A stretch of DNA of 64,000 bases from an uncultured Collinsella sp. (GCA_900545665.1 UQZU01000007.1:6942-70941), one strand, 5' to 3'. Shown: positions 25,359 to 34,246, numbered from the stretch's first letter. The notes: a model not told the origin generated them from the letters alone. A program made the numbers and translations.

Positions 25359-27110
25359 ATGAGCATGAGCAAGAACATCGCACGCCTGGCAGTGACAGCA
25401 GGCCTCACCGCAGCCCTGAGCTTCGGCGGCGTCATGGCCCCGGTGACCATGGCGTTTGCTGAGGGCACGACTACAACGACCAATAGCATTACCATCAAGA
25501 AGAACGTAAACAATGGTGATGTGAAGTACAAGGCATATCAAATCTTTAAGGCCGATGTCGTGGACAAGGACGGGAAGAGGGTCGCGTCCAACGTCGATTG
25601 GGCCAACGGGCTATCTGAAACTGTTAGGGCTGGCATCATTGCCGCCATAAAGAATGCCGACAAAAGCGGCGAGCTTTCCAATGATCCCTCCGCACAGGAC
25701 GTCGCCGACTGGATGGCCACAAATCTCCAGGATGCTTCTCAGGTTGTGAACAATGGTGATTTGCTCGATACGATTGCCAGCTTGGTCAAGGGCACTACTC
25801 CTGTCACGCCAAAGGGAGCTTCTACCGCTGCTTTCGCCGCGGACATCTCAGTATCATTTGATAACTCTGGCTACTATCTCTTCCTGACGGACGATGACTC
25901 TATCGGCACTGCGGATAGCTATTCCGGCAAAAAGCAGACTGGCACTTCGCCGATTTTCGCTGTCGTGGGCGGCAGTGCTGTTGAGGTTACCGAGAAGACC
26001 GGCATTCCTACGGTTACAAAGAAGATTAAGGACGACAAGCCTGGCAGCCGTTGGGCCGACAAGGCTGACTCGCAGGTTGGTCAGAATGTTCAATATCAGC
26101 TGACCGGCACCGTTGCCGAAAACGTGGCCTCGTTCAATACTTACTACTACGAGTTCCGCGACGAACTGTCTGCTGGCCTGATTGCCGACAATAATTCGGT
26201 CCATGTTACGGTTTATGCGAACAACGAGGATACGAGTGGAACCGAGGTAAACCTTCCCACGGGCGCGGTTGAATACAATACGACTGGCAACAATAATGTT
26301 CTGACGGTTAAGTTTAATGATTTGAAGGCTGTGACCGCCAAGAACGGTTCCTCTGCCATTAGCATCACCAAGGACTCCAGGGTCGTCGTCACCTACACCG
26401 CAAAACTCAATCCCGCGAGGACTGAGAAGGTTACCGTTGGCGGCGTGGGCAATGACAACAATGTTAAGCTCATCTACTCCAATAACCCCATGAGCGGTGG
26501 CAAGGGTGAGTCCGTGCCCGATACCGTTCGTGATTACACCTATGCGCTTAAGCTCGTCAAGGAAGACTCTGTCGATAGTAACACCAAGCTCAAGGACGTC
26601 ATGTTTACCATCAAAGCCACGGGCGCTGACGAGCTTGAGTCTGGCAAAGTGGGCACGCAGTATGTTCATGAGAACGGTTCGCTTGGCGATGGCGAGTACA
26701 AGTTCAAGACTAATGAGAATGGTGAAATCAACGTAAAGGGCCTCGATGCCGGTACCTACACGGTGCACGAGGTTGAGGGCAGTAACCCTGGCTACAACAC
26801 GTTGGATGACTTTACCTTCACCATTACCGCCGAGGGCCTTGATGAACTCGAGGGCGCGACGCTCAATGGGAACACTGATCCGAATACGCTGAATGTGACC
26901 GCGGGGAAGAACGGCTCCACTTTGGTCACCCCGTCAGTCGATGGCGGCACCGTCACCCTTGTCGTCCAGAACAAGAAGGGCTCCAACCTTCCTCTCACCG
27001 GCCTCAACGGTGTGACCTTCACTTGGATCGCTGGTGGCGCGGTGCTGTGCATCGGCGTGGCGCACCTCATCCGCAGCCGTAAGCAGGCTGAAGAGTCCGA
27101 GCAGGAGTAA
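25359..27110 (+). CDS. Major pilin subunit with isopeptide domains
   Basis: This 583-aa pilin has a signal peptide (about 1-33, ending MAFA). Its N-terminal domain has YKAYQIFKADVVDKDGK, and a pilin-lysine region (EKTGIPTVTKKIKDD) leads into a D2-type domain. A C-terminal Cna-B domain has the E-box TYTVHEVEGSNPGY. The sorting signal LPLTG (544-548), a hydrophobic helix and a charged tail follow. The order matches SpaH/EbpC-type shaft pilins that a class C sortase polymerises through Lys. The ATG at 25359 follows AGAGGAAAAG; the frame can be read upstream to 25293 but without a site. Its domain plan is close to the preceding gene, so the two are probably ancient paralogues. A terminator lies at 27212. 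Confidence 0.92.
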   Translation: MSMSKNIARLAVTAGLTAALSFGGVMAPVTMAFAEGTTTTTNSITIKKNVNNGDVKYKAYQIFKADVVDKDGKRVASNVDWANGLSETVRAGIIAAIKNADKSGELSNDPSAQDVADWMATNLQDASQVVNNGDLLDTIASLVKGTTPVTPKGASTAAFAADISVSFDNSGYYLFLTDDDSIGTADSYSGKKQTGTSPIFAVVGGSAVEVTEKTGIPTVTKKIKDDKPGSRWADKADSQVGQNVQYQLTGTVAENVASFNTYYYEFRDELSAGLIADNNSVHVTVYANNEDTSGTEVNLPTGAVEYNTTGNNNVLTVKFNDLKAVTAKNGSSAISITKDSRVVVTYTAKLNPARTEKVTVGGVGNDNNVKLIYSNNPMSGGKGESVPDTVRDYTYALKLVKEDSVDSNTKLKDVMFTIKATGADELESGKVGTQYVHENGSLGDGEYKFKTNENGEINVKGLDAGTYTVHEVEGSNPGYNTLDDFTFTITAEGLDELEGATLNGNTDPNTLNVTAGKNGSTLVTPSVDGGTVTLVVQNKKGSNLPLTGLNGVTFTWIAGGAVLCIGVAHLIRSRKQAEESEQE

Positions 27111-27211
27111 CGCTCACTCACCCATCCCTTTGGCAGGTGGGATGTGATGGCCATGAGACTTGCGGACACTTTTCTCGTCCATCCACGTTCTTGCTTTGCC
27201 ATTCTCTTTTC

Positions 27212-27248
27212 GGGGCAGACTCCGTGCTGGAGTCTGCCCCGTTTTTTC
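27212..27248 (+). terminator. Strong terminator of the pilin operon
   Basis: GGGGCAGACTCC (27212-27223) pairs perfectly with GGAGTCTGCCCC (27229-27240) across a 5-nt loop, followed by GTTTTTT. It separates the pilin genes from the sortase gene further downstream. Confidence 0.93.
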
Positions 27249-27541
27249 GGGATAGCGCAGCCAGGCTCCATCGTCCGATGCGGGCACGTTCGTCATCGCG
27301 TTTCTTGACTCGTATGAGGTTGGGTTTAAGGTCCGTAGGCGCACGCGCGGTGCGGACGGTAGAAGGCATTTGCGCCGCAACAAGCGCAAATAAGAATGCC
27401 CGGGGGTAGGATCCCGGGCATTTAACAAAACCAGAAAACTAGGCCGCCCGCGCTCCCAAACATTTACGCGGGGTGCGTCGTTTTCTATTGACATTGTATC
27501 CCGAATCGCCCAGCCGATCCGGGATATTCTGAAAACTCAAA
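27249..27541. other. Noncoding interval with two hairpins
   Basis: No credible gene is seen. TTTGCGC and GCGCAAA (27369-27390) form one hairpin. ATGCCCGGG (27396-27404) and CCCGGGCAT (27413-27421) form a second, perfect 9-bp hairpin. The latter ends in TTTAAC and may be a weak second terminator. Confidence 0.45.
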
Positions 27542-27560
27542 TATGGGCCTAGGCACGAAC

Positions 27561-27612
27561 GGAATCTCGTCAATTCCGAAAATTATGTATAATTCCAATA
27601 TAAACTGGAATC
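27561..27612 (+). promoter_or_regulatory. Promoter with inverted-repeat operators for the AbiE-type pair
   Basis: A perfect TATAAT lies at 27588-27593. It is bracketed by GGAAT/ATTCC inverted repeats at 27561-27577 and by ATTCCA/TGGAAT at 27592-27611. The arrangement is typical of an autorepressed toxin-antitoxin promoter and supports the start at 27624. Confidence 0.55.
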
Positions 27613-27623
27613 AAACGAAAACG

Positions 27624-28592
27624 ATGGAAATGAACGAAGCGCTAATCTACTTACAAGAAGCACTAGGCCTCTCCGCCAAGGCCAAAACTTGGCCTGGGTT
27701 CGCACGTTTGCCGCTGCATCTGCGGGCGATTGAGGTCCGCGCTGTTGACGCAAACGGTTTTTCGTTTTTGCTTGCAAGTTTGCCTACTGGCGTCGGGCTT
27801 CCCGAGGCTAGGAGGGTCTATAGCCAGCTAGCCTTGCGCGCGGAGACTCCTGTTGTCGTTTCGTTTCCTGATGCCGATGCACGTCAGCGCAAAGCATTGG
27901 TCGCACAAGGGATTCCCTTTGTCTGCCCGGGTAGACAGGCTTTTCTTCCATTTATGGGTACGGCCTGCACGGAGAGGGGCGGTGTCCGGTTTCACAATCA
28001 TGCGACCAAGATGTCACCTAACGCACAGGCTGCCGCAATCTGGGGAGCAGCCCAGGAGCCATATCGTCCCTATGACCTTTGTCGTGCGCTTGGAATCTCG
28101 GCAAGCCGCGCGAGTGAGGCCATAACCGAGCTTGTTGACAGGGGGCTCGCGAGGCGCGAGCGTTGCGAGCGACGTGTCGTCGTGCTCCCTGTCGCCGTTG
28201 ATCTTTTGCTCAGCGAGCACATGGCAGAGCTCTCCTCGCCAGTCTCGAAGGTCTGTTTTGCAAGGAAGACACCGCAGATCGACTGTCTTGTTGACGCCGG
28301 GGAGACGGCGCTCGCTGCGCGTTCGATGCTCGCTGCGCCGGGCATGGAACAAAAGGCCGTCTTAAGAAGTACATGGCGTCAACTGAGCGACCTCGAAGTC
28401 GCAGACGGGGAGTTGCCGGATAACGAAACGGCGATGATCCAAGTGTGGCGCTATGCGCCCGTGTTTGCCGGCTCCTCCCGTGTCGACGACATTTCGCTTG
28501 CGCTATCTTTGGCGGCAATCGACGATGAGCGAATTCAGCTCGAAGTCGATCGCATGTTTGGAAAGGAATATCCATGGCAAGAAGCGCTGTAG
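27624..28592 (+). CDS. AbiEi-like antitoxin/transcriptional regulator
   Basis: This 322-aa protein resembles the antitoxin partner of AbiEii nucleotidyltransferases. A winged-helix-type segment (YDLCRALGISASRASEAITELVDRGLARR, described here in two parts by its YDLCRALGIS start and RGLARR end) lies in the middle. An N-terminal domain deals with DNA or partner contacts. It overlaps the nucleotidyltransferase gene by 19 bp, as such pairs do. The ATG at 27624 is chosen because a TATAAT and inverted repeats lie between 27561 and 27611; the earlier ATG at 27543 precedes that promoter. The family call rests on gene pairing and layout, with little direct motif support. Confidence 0.6.
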   Translation: MEMNEALIYLQEALGLSAKAKTWPGFARLPLHLRAIEVRAVDANGFSFLLASLPTGVGLPEARRVYSQLALRAETPVVVSFPDADARQRKALVAQGIPFVCPGRQAFLPFMGTACTERGGVRFHNHATKMSPNAQAAAIWGAAQEPYRPYDLCRALGISASRASEAITELVDRGLARRERCERRVVVLPVAVDLLLSEHMAELSSPVSKVCFARKTPQIDCLVDAGETALAARSMLAAPGMEQKAVLRSTWRQLSDLEVADGELPDNETAMIQVWRYAPVFAGSSRVDDISLALSLAAIDDERIQLEVDRMFGKEYPWQEAL

Positions 28593-29347
28593 AAGGTCTC
28601 CAAGAATTTCAGCAGCATATGCAAGAAGCTGCAGGATCGTATGCTCTTATCGGCGGCACGGCATGCGACATTTTACTCGCGGAGGCGGGACTTCCGTTTA
28701 GGGCGACTCACGATTTTGATGTGGTAATTGTCGCCGATGACCGGTTGCCTCAGACGGCGGAAGCCATATGGACTTTGGTGCGTGATGGCGGCTACCGCTG
28801 CGGCTGGGGCGAAGGTAAAGGCTCATGTTTTTATCGGTTTACAGAGCCTAAGAGGCCGGGTTACCCCCATATGATCGAACTCTTCGCGAAGTGCCCCGAC
28901 TTTCTAAAGGGTCGTGAGGGGATTGATGTGGCGCCAATTCACGTTGATGAAAACATAAGCAGTTTGTCGGCAATTTTGTTGGACGATGCTTACTACAGCT
29001 TGTTCCTTCAGGGAATTCGGACCGTAGGCGGCGTTTCGGTCCTGGGTACGGAATACATTGTCCCGTTCAAAGCGAAGGCGTATCTCGACCTAAAAGCTAG
29101 AAGGGAAGCGGGGGAGAACGTTGATTCGAGGAAGGTAAAAAAGCATAAACGCGATGCGCTGAGGCTTGCTCAGCTGCTCGGCGAGTCAGAAGGTGTCGAC
29201 CTGGGCGGTGAACTGAAGGACGATATGCTTGCGTTTGTCAAAGATTGTGAGGTGGGCGACGTCAATCTGAAACAGATTGGGGTTGCGGGCGTAACGATGG
29301 CGCAGTTGCTCGAGACGATGAAGGCAACATATGGCTTGATTGGTTGA
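28574..29347 (+). CDS. AbiEii-like nucleotidyltransferase, putative toxin
   Basis: This 257-aa protein has the polymerase-beta nucleotidyltransferase signature. GGTACDIL (27-34) is followed by THDFDVVI (45-52), with the metal-binding Asp47 and Asp49. A later PFKAKAYLDLKAR segment is typical of the AbiEii/MenT family. These toxins modify tRNA or other acceptors with NTPs and are neutralised by the adjacent regulator. The ATG at 28574 has GGAAAGGAA upstream and overlaps the upstream gene. The pair lies between the pilin genes and the sortase, an unusual place, and may stabilise the island. Target and toxicity are inferred from family knowledge. Confidence 0.75.
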   Translation: MARSAVEGLQEFQQHMQEAAGSYALIGGTACDILLAEAGLPFRATHDFDVVIVADDRLPQTAEAIWTLVRDGGYRCGWGEGKGSCFYRFTEPKRPGYPHMIELFAKCPDFLKGREGIDVAPIHVDENISSLSAILLDDAYYSLFLQGIRTVGGVSVLGTEYIVPFKAKAYLDLKARREAGENVDSRKVKKHKRDALRLAQLLGESEGVDLGGELKDDMLAFVKDCEVGDVNLKQIGVAGVTMAQLLETMKATYGLIG

Positions 29348-29458
29348 GTGGGGTAACGTGGCCCGGACGGTGCAGTCTAGCTGCGTTGTCCGGCGCATGA
29401 GCTCGCTAATCGGCTATTATTTGTTTAGACAACTTGAGCTGTAGAGGAGTGACCGGCG

Positions 29459-30397
29459 ATGGTGCAGGGCGCCAAACATATGAAGAGCAATAACGCCGCG
29501 GCCAACGGCGGCTCAAGCCCTCAGCCCAAATCTCAACCAAAGCCCAAGCGCCGCCGCAAGCGACTGCCGCGCTGGGCCGACCGGCTCATCACCATCGTCA
29601 TCATCCTTATTGGCGTGGGCCTTATGACCTGGCCGTGGATCTTGGACCGGCTCGAGGCCTCGGGCGTGTTCAACCAGATCAGCACCGTGTCCAGCACCGT
29701 GGACGCGCTGTCTGCCGAGGAGCGCGAGCGCATCCTGCTCCAGGCGCGCTCCTTTAACGAGCAGCTGGCGGGCGAGGCCACCGAGCTTCCCGCCGACCAG
29801 ATCGAGCCCTACGCCCAGCAGCTCATCTTTGACCGCGACCCCATGATGAGCTGGGTCGAGATCCCCTCCATCGATGTGAGTATGCCCATCTACCACGGCA
29901 CGAGCGAAGAAGTCCTTATGGCGGGCGTCGGCCACCTGGAGGGCACGAGCCTGCCGGTGGGCGGCACCTCGACGCATTGCGTGCTCACCGCGCACTCGGG
30001 CATGCGCAACCTGAGCATGTTCGACGACATCCACTCGCTGGAGCCCGGCGACCTGGTGCTGCTGCACACCATGAACAAGACGCTCGCCTACAAGATGGTG
30101 GACTCCGAGGTGGTGCTGCCCGAGGAGATGGAGTCGCTGACCATCGAGCCCGGCGCCGACAAAGTGACGCTCGTTACCTGCACGCCCTACGGCGTGAACG
30201 ACCATCGCCTGCTGGTGCATTGCGTGCGCACCAAGTACAGCAAGAAGGACGTCGACAAGCAAAAGTCGCTGGCCGGCCGCCACTGGGGCAAGCGCGAGTT
30301 TGCCGTGCTTATCGTGGTCGTGGCCATTGTGCTGTTGCTGCTGGACATCGTGATCCACGCGGTTCGCAAACGCCGCAAGGCCAAGGCCTCGGCATAA
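29459..30397 (+). CDS. Class C sortase
   Basis: Class C sortases polymerise pilin subunits through Lys isopeptide bonds outside the membrane. The 312-aa protein has a basic N-terminal tail, a transmembrane helix (about 42-62) and the sortase barrel. Catalytic His179 is in LTAHSGM, Cys241 in TLVTCTPYG and Arg250 in NDHRLLV. A second C-terminal helix (about 280-301) and a basic tail are class C features. The lid region reads FDRDPMMSW, so the usual DPW/DPF lid is changed to DPM. It is the only sortase seen and probably handles the LPLSG, MPSTG and LPLTG substrates upstream. It is separated from them by a terminator and the AbiE-type pair. GAGGAG precedes the ATG. Confidence 0.95.
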   Translation: MVQGAKHMKSNNAAANGGSSPQPKSQPKPKRRRKRLPRWADRLITIVIILIGVGLMTWPWILDRLEASGVFNQISTVSSTVDALSAEERERILLQARSFNEQLAGEATELPADQIEPYAQQLIFDRDPMMSWVEIPSIDVSMPIYHGTSEEVLMAGVGHLEGTSLPVGGTSTHCVLTAHSGMRNLSMFDDIHSLEPGDLVLLHTMNKTLAYKMVDSEVVLPEEMESLTIEPGADKVTLVTCTPYGVNDHRLLVHCVRTKYSKKDVDKQKSLAGRHWGKREFAVLIVVVAIVLLLLDIVIHAVRKRRKAKASA

Positions 30398-30410
30398 GAC
30401 ATCGTTCAGA

Positions 30411-30445
30411 ACCACCACAATGGGGACAGGCACCTTTGTGGTGGT
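30411..30445. repeat. Dispersed palindrome family A, copy 5
   Basis: ACCACCACAA and TTGTGGTGGT are the outer arms around TGGGGACAGGCACC. It lies 14 bp after the sortase stop and 10 bp before a family B copy. Confidence 0.75.
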
Positions 30446-30455
30446 CGGGACTTCC

Positions 30456-30520
30456 AAATCATCACAACATTCGATGAAAATCTCGATTTTGGCGAAAAGC
30501 GTCGAATGTTGTGATGCTTT
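30456..30520. repeat. Dispersed hairpin family B, copy 4
   Basis: AAATCATCACAACATTCGA and TCGAATGTTGTGATGCTTT are near-perfect arms. The centre has the orientation of copy 3, opposite to copies 1 and 2. Confidence 0.85.
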
Positions 30521-30601
30521 TCGTTTCGGACGGGACGGTTTTCGTTGCGGACGCGACGGTCTTCGTTGTGGGCGAGACGGTTTTCGCTATGGACGGTGCG
30601 G
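30518..30601. repeat. 21-bp tandem repeat, four units
   Basis: Four consecutive 21-bp units start at 30518, 30539, 30560 and 30581, each of the form TTTTCGTTGCGGACGCGACGG with 3-6 differences. A partial fifth unit follows. The period is a multiple of three, so either strand could encode a 7-residue peptide repeat, but no start or ribosome-binding site supports translation. The array starts inside the right arm of the family B hairpin and fills the space before gatC. Confidence 0.75.
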
Positions 30602-30744
30602 TTTCGTTGCAGAACCGCCGGCCCGCCGCTTGCCAGCCCGCCGCCCTCGTTACGTTTTCGCTGCATTTGGGTAAAGCGCCTGCTCCAAGCCGGCGTTGCC
30701 TTGTATACTAGAGCGGTTTATCTGTTATGCGGAAGGGAGCGCCT

Positions 30745-31056
30745 ATGGCACTCAGCGAGAAAGACGTGCGCGGCATCGCCGAGTACGCAAAGATCGCACT
30801 GACCGATGACGAGCTCACCCAGATGACGTCCTACCTGAACGACGCCGTCCAGATGCTCGAGCCCGTCCTGCAATATGACTTGCCCGACGTGGAGCCCACG
30901 TTCCATCCCATCGGAAGCCTGTCCAACGTGATGGGCGATGACCTGCGCGAGCCCGAGCGCGACCTGCCGCTCGACGTTGCGCTCGAAAACGCCGGCAGCG
31001 CGCGCGACCGCTACTTCCGCGTGCCGTCCATTTTGGGAGAGGGGGAGAGCGAGTAA
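30745..31056 (+). CDS. gatC: Asp/Glu-tRNA amidotransferase subunit C
   Basis: GatC is the small helical clamp of the GatCAB complex, which converts misacylated Glu-tRNA(Gln) or Asp-tRNA(Asn) to the amide form. It is 103 aa, the usual size. It has the family pattern of an N-terminal helix (LSEKDVRGIAEYAKIALTDD) and the later DVEPTFHP motif. The ATG at 30745 follows GGAAGGGAG. Its stop overlaps the gatA start (TAATG). Confidence 0.96.
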   Translation: MALSEKDVRGIAEYAKIALTDDELTQMTSYLNDAVQMLEPVLQYDLPDVEPTFHPIGSLSNVMGDDLREPERDLPLDVALENAGSARDRYFRVPSILGEGESE

Positions 31057-32570
31057 TGGCGCTAAGCTTCGATTCCCTTACCGCCGCCCAGATTGCCGCG
31101 GGCGTTGCCGCCGGCGACTTTACCGCTACCGAGGTGGCCCAGGCCTCCCTTGCCGCCATCGAGGCGCGCGAAGGCGGGGTCCAGGCATTCCTGCAGGTGG
31201 CGCCCGAGCTTGCGCTCGAGGCCGCTGCGCGCGTGGATGCCGACCGTGCCGCAGGCAAGCCGCTGCCCCCGCTCGCGGGCGTGCCGCTGGCCATCAAGGA
31301 CAACATGAACCTCGTGGGCACGCGCACCACCTGCGCTTCCCGCATGCTCGGGGACTACCAGAGCGTCTACACCGCTACCTGCGTCCAGCGCATGCTCGAT
31401 GCCGGCTGCCTGCCCATGGGCAAGGCCAACATGGACGAGTTTGCCTTTGGCAGCTCCACCGAGAGCTCGGCGTTCCACCGTACCAACAACCCCTGGGATA
31501 CCGAGCGCGTGCCCGGCGGCTCCTCGGGCGGCTCCGCTGCAGCCGTCGCCGCGGGCGAAGTCGCGCTCTCGCTGGGCTCGGACACCGGCGGTTCCATTCG
31601 CCAGCCGGCGTCGCTGTGCGGCGTGGTGGGCTTTAAGCCCACGTATGGCGCCGTGAGCCGCTACGGCGTGGTTGCCTTTGGCTCGTCGCTCGACCAGGTG
31701 GGCCCCTTTGGCCGCACGGTCGAGGATGTCGCGCTGGCCATGAATGCGCTTACCGGCGCGGGTCACGATCCGTACGACTGCACCAGCCAGGATTGCGCCG
31801 TCGACTTTACCGAGCACCTCAACGACAGCATCGAGGGCAAGCGCGTGGGCATTATCCCTGCGTTTATGGAGGCCGAGGGCCTGACGCCCGAGGTCAAGGC
31901 TGCTGTTCGGCGCGCCGCCCAGGAGCTGCAGAACCAGGGTGCCGAGCTGGTCGAGGTCGACCTGCCGCACCTGGACGCCGCCATCGCCGCCTACTACGTC
32001 ATCGGCCCGGCCGAGGCGTTCTCCAACCTGGCCCGCTTCGACGGCATTCGCTACGGCTATCAGGAGGAGGGCTGCGCCAACCTGTCCGACCAGAGCTCGC
32101 TCTCGCGCGCCCATGGCTTTGGCGCCGAGGCCAAGCGCCGTCAGATGCTCGGCGCCTACCTGCTGAGCTCGGGCGTGTACGACAAGTATTACTACGCTGC
32201 GCAAAAGGCCCGCACGCTCATCACGCAGGACTACGACGCCGCGTATGCCAAGGTGGACACCATCCTCATGCCCGCCTCGCCGCGCACGGCCTTTAAGTTT
32301 GGCGAGATCAGCGACCCCACGCAGATGTACCTCTCCGACCTGTACACCATCTCGCTCAACATTTGCGGCAACGGTGGCATCTCGGTGCCGCTGGGCCTGG
32401 GCGAGGATACTCAGTTGCCCGTTTCTGCCCAGCTGGTGGGCCCGGCCTTTAAGGACCGTCAGTTGCTCACGTTTGCCCGCGCCTTGGAGCGCGGCTTTGC
32501 CGATGCCGCCACGGGTGCGCCCGCGCTTTCCGTCGCGCCCGATTTTGCCGGGAAGGGAGGCGAGCTGTAA
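31056..32570 (+). CDS. gatA: Asp/Glu-tRNA amidotransferase subunit A
   Basis: GatA is the amidase subunit that releases ammonia from glutamine or asparagine for GatB. The 504-aa protein has the amidase-signature catalytic triad Lys81 (LAIKDN), Ser156 (GGSSGGS) and Ser180 (DTGGSIRQPA). It is coupled at both ends by TAATG overlaps with gatC and gatB. The length and motifs are complete. Confidence 0.98.
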   Translation: MALSFDSLTAAQIAAGVAAGDFTATEVAQASLAAIEAREGGVQAFLQVAPELALEAAARVDADRAAGKPLPPLAGVPLAIKDNMNLVGTRTTCASRMLGDYQSVYTATCVQRMLDAGCLPMGKANMDEFAFGSSTESSAFHRTNNPWDTERVPGGSSGGSAAAVAAGEVALSLGSDTGGSIRQPASLCGVVGFKPTYGAVSRYGVVAFGSSLDQVGPFGRTVEDVALAMNALTGAGHDPYDCTSQDCAVDFTEHLNDSIEGKRVGIIPAFMEAEGLTPEVKAAVRRAAQELQNQGAELVEVDLPHLDAAIAAYYVIGPAEAFSNLARFDGIRYGYQEEGCANLSDQSSLSRAHGFGAEAKRRQMLGAYLLSSGVYDKYYYAAQKARTLITQDYDAAYAKVDTILMPASPRTAFKFGEISDPTQMYLSDLYTISLNICGNGGISVPLGLGEDTQLPVSAQLVGPAFKDRQLLTFARALERGFADAATGAPALSVAPDFAGKGGEL

Positions 32571-34246
32571 TGAAGGAGCTTTCCGAGGTCCTGCAGGATT
32601 GGGAGGCCGTGATCGGCCTGGAGATCCATACCGAGCTCACCGCACTCGATACCAAGATGTTCTGCAACTGCAAGCTCAGCCACGATGACGAGCCCAACGC
32701 CAACGTGTGCTCGGTGTGCCTGGGCCTGCCCGGCGCCCTGCCGGTGCCCAACAAGCGCGCCATCGAGAGTATCGTCAAGGCAGGTCTCGCCACCAACTGC
32801 GAGATCCAGCGCCACTCGATGTTCTACCGCAAGCACTACTTCTATCCCGACATGGCCAAGAACTTCCAGACCACGCAGGGTCCGGTCGCCTTTGCCATGT
32901 ACGGTCATCTTGATCTGGACGTGACCGGCCGCGGTGCCGCCGAGCGCCCCGACTGCGCGTTTGGTGAGGCCGAGGCCCAGAGCCTGGCAAGTGCTTCGGC
33001 CAATGCCGAGGGCCTGTCCACGTCCATGACGTCGACCATGCGCGAGGGCAACCAGCGCGCCGGCCACTTGGCCAGCTACGACGCGTCCAGCCTGCAGATG
33101 CCCGAGCGTCGCGAGGATGGTTCCTACACGGTGCCCATCCGCATCCTGCGCATCCACATGGAGGAGGACGCCGCCAAGATGGTCCACGTGGGCGGTGCCG
33201 AGGGCCGCATTACCGCCGCTGCCGAGTCGCTCGTCGACTACAACCGCTGCGGCACGCCGCTCATCGAGCTCGTCACCGAGCCCGATTTGCGTACGCCCGA
33301 GGAAGCGCGTCTGTTTATGGAAAAGCTCCGTCGCATCTTTGTGACGCTGGGCATTTCGGACTGCTCCATGGAGAAAGGTTCCATGCGCTGCGACGGTAAT
33401 GTGTCGCTGCGCCGCCGTGGCGAGACCAAGCTAGGCACCAAGACCGAGCTCAAGAACCTCAACTCGTTTAAGAGCCTGCATGACGGCCTTGCCTACGAGA
33501 TCTGCCGTCAGGCCGAGGTACTTGAGGAGGGCGGCATCATCTATCAGGAGACCCGCCACTGGGAGCCCAGCCGCAAGCGCACCGTGGTCATGCGTGTGAA
33601 GGAAACGGCCGACGACTATCGCCTGTTCCCCGACCCCGACCTGGCACCGTTCGATCTGGACGACGAGTTCATCGACCGCTGCCGTGGCGAGATTCCCGAG
33701 CTGCCCGATGCCAAACGCGTCCGTTTTGAGGGCGACTTTGGCATTAAGACGGCCGATGCCGAGCAGATTGCCGGCGACCCCGAGTTTGCCGAGTTCTTTG
33801 AGGCGGCCGCTGCTGGTATGGCTGGCAAGGAGGCTCAGACGGTCGCAAATTTGCTGGTGAACGAGATGATCGCCTACCTTAAGGGCGCGGGCGTGTCGCT
33901 CGCCGAGTCCGGCATCGCGCCGGCTCAGGTGGCAGCTCTTGCCAAGCTGCTGGCGACCGATGCCATCAGCTCCAACCAGGCGCACGAGGTCTTTGAGGCC
34001 ATGGCCCAGACCGGCGACGACCCCAACAAGATCGTCGACGAGCGCGGTATGCGTCAGGTGAGCGATGCCGGCGCGCTGCAGCCGATCGTGGACGAGGTGC
34101 TGGCAAACTGTGCCGATCAGGCGCAGCAGTATCGTGACGGCAACCAGAAGGTCATCGGCTTTTTGGTGGGCCAGTGCATGAAGGCGAGCCGCGGCAAGGG
34201 CAACCCGAAGCTCTTCAACGAGTTGCTGAGAACGTCGCTCTCGTAG
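32570..34246 (+). CDS. gatB: Asp/Glu-tRNA amidotransferase subunit B, with insertion
   Basis: GatB phosphorylates and amidates the tRNA-bound Glu or Asp with ammonia from GatA. At 558 aa it is longer than the typical 475-500. The N-terminal catalytic core begins VIGLEIHTEL and includes NCKLSH and CSVCLGLPG. Between the GYI-like strand (about residue 115) and RILRIHMEEDAAK there is an extra, mostly polar segment of about 55 residues with SLASASANAEG and STMREGNQRAG. The C-terminal YqeY-like tail domain is intact. It is coupled to gatA by TAATG. The insertion lies on the cradle and is probably lineage-specific. Confidence 0.97.
   Translation: MKELSEVLQDWEAVIGLEIHTELTALDTKMFCNCKLSHDDEPNANVCSVCLGLPGALPVPNKRAIESIVKAGLATNCEIQRHSMFYRKHYFYPDMAKNFQTTQGPVAFAMYGHLDLDVTGRGAAERPDCAFGEAEAQSLASASANAEGLSTSMTSTMREGNQRAGHLASYDASSLQMPERREDGSYTVPIRILRIHMEEDAAKMVHVGGAEGRITAAAESLVDYNRCGTPLIELVTEPDLRTPEEARLFMEKLRRIFVTLGISDCSMEKGSMRCDGNVSLRRRGETKLGTKTELKNLNSFKSLHDGLAYEICRQAEVLEEGGIIYQETRHWEPSRKRTVVMRVKETADDYRLFPDPDLAPFDLDDEFIDRCRGEIPELPDAKRVRFEGDFGIKTADAEQIAGDPEFAEFFEAAAAGMAGKEAQTVANLLVNEMIAYLKGAGVSLAESGIAPAQVAALAKLLATDAISSNQAHEVFEAMAQTGDDPNKIVDERGMRQVSDAGALQPIVDEVLANCADQAQQYRDGNQKVIGFLVGQCMKASRGKGNPKLFNELLRTSLS

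Noticed and set aside
27114..27494. 126-codon minus-strand frame between the pilin and the AbiE-type genes
   Set aside because: It crosses the strong terminator and two further hairpins and has no family resemblance or ribosome-binding site.
30518..30601. CRISPR array
   Set aside because: Units are adjacent 21-bp tandem repeats without unique spacers, and no cas genes are nearby.
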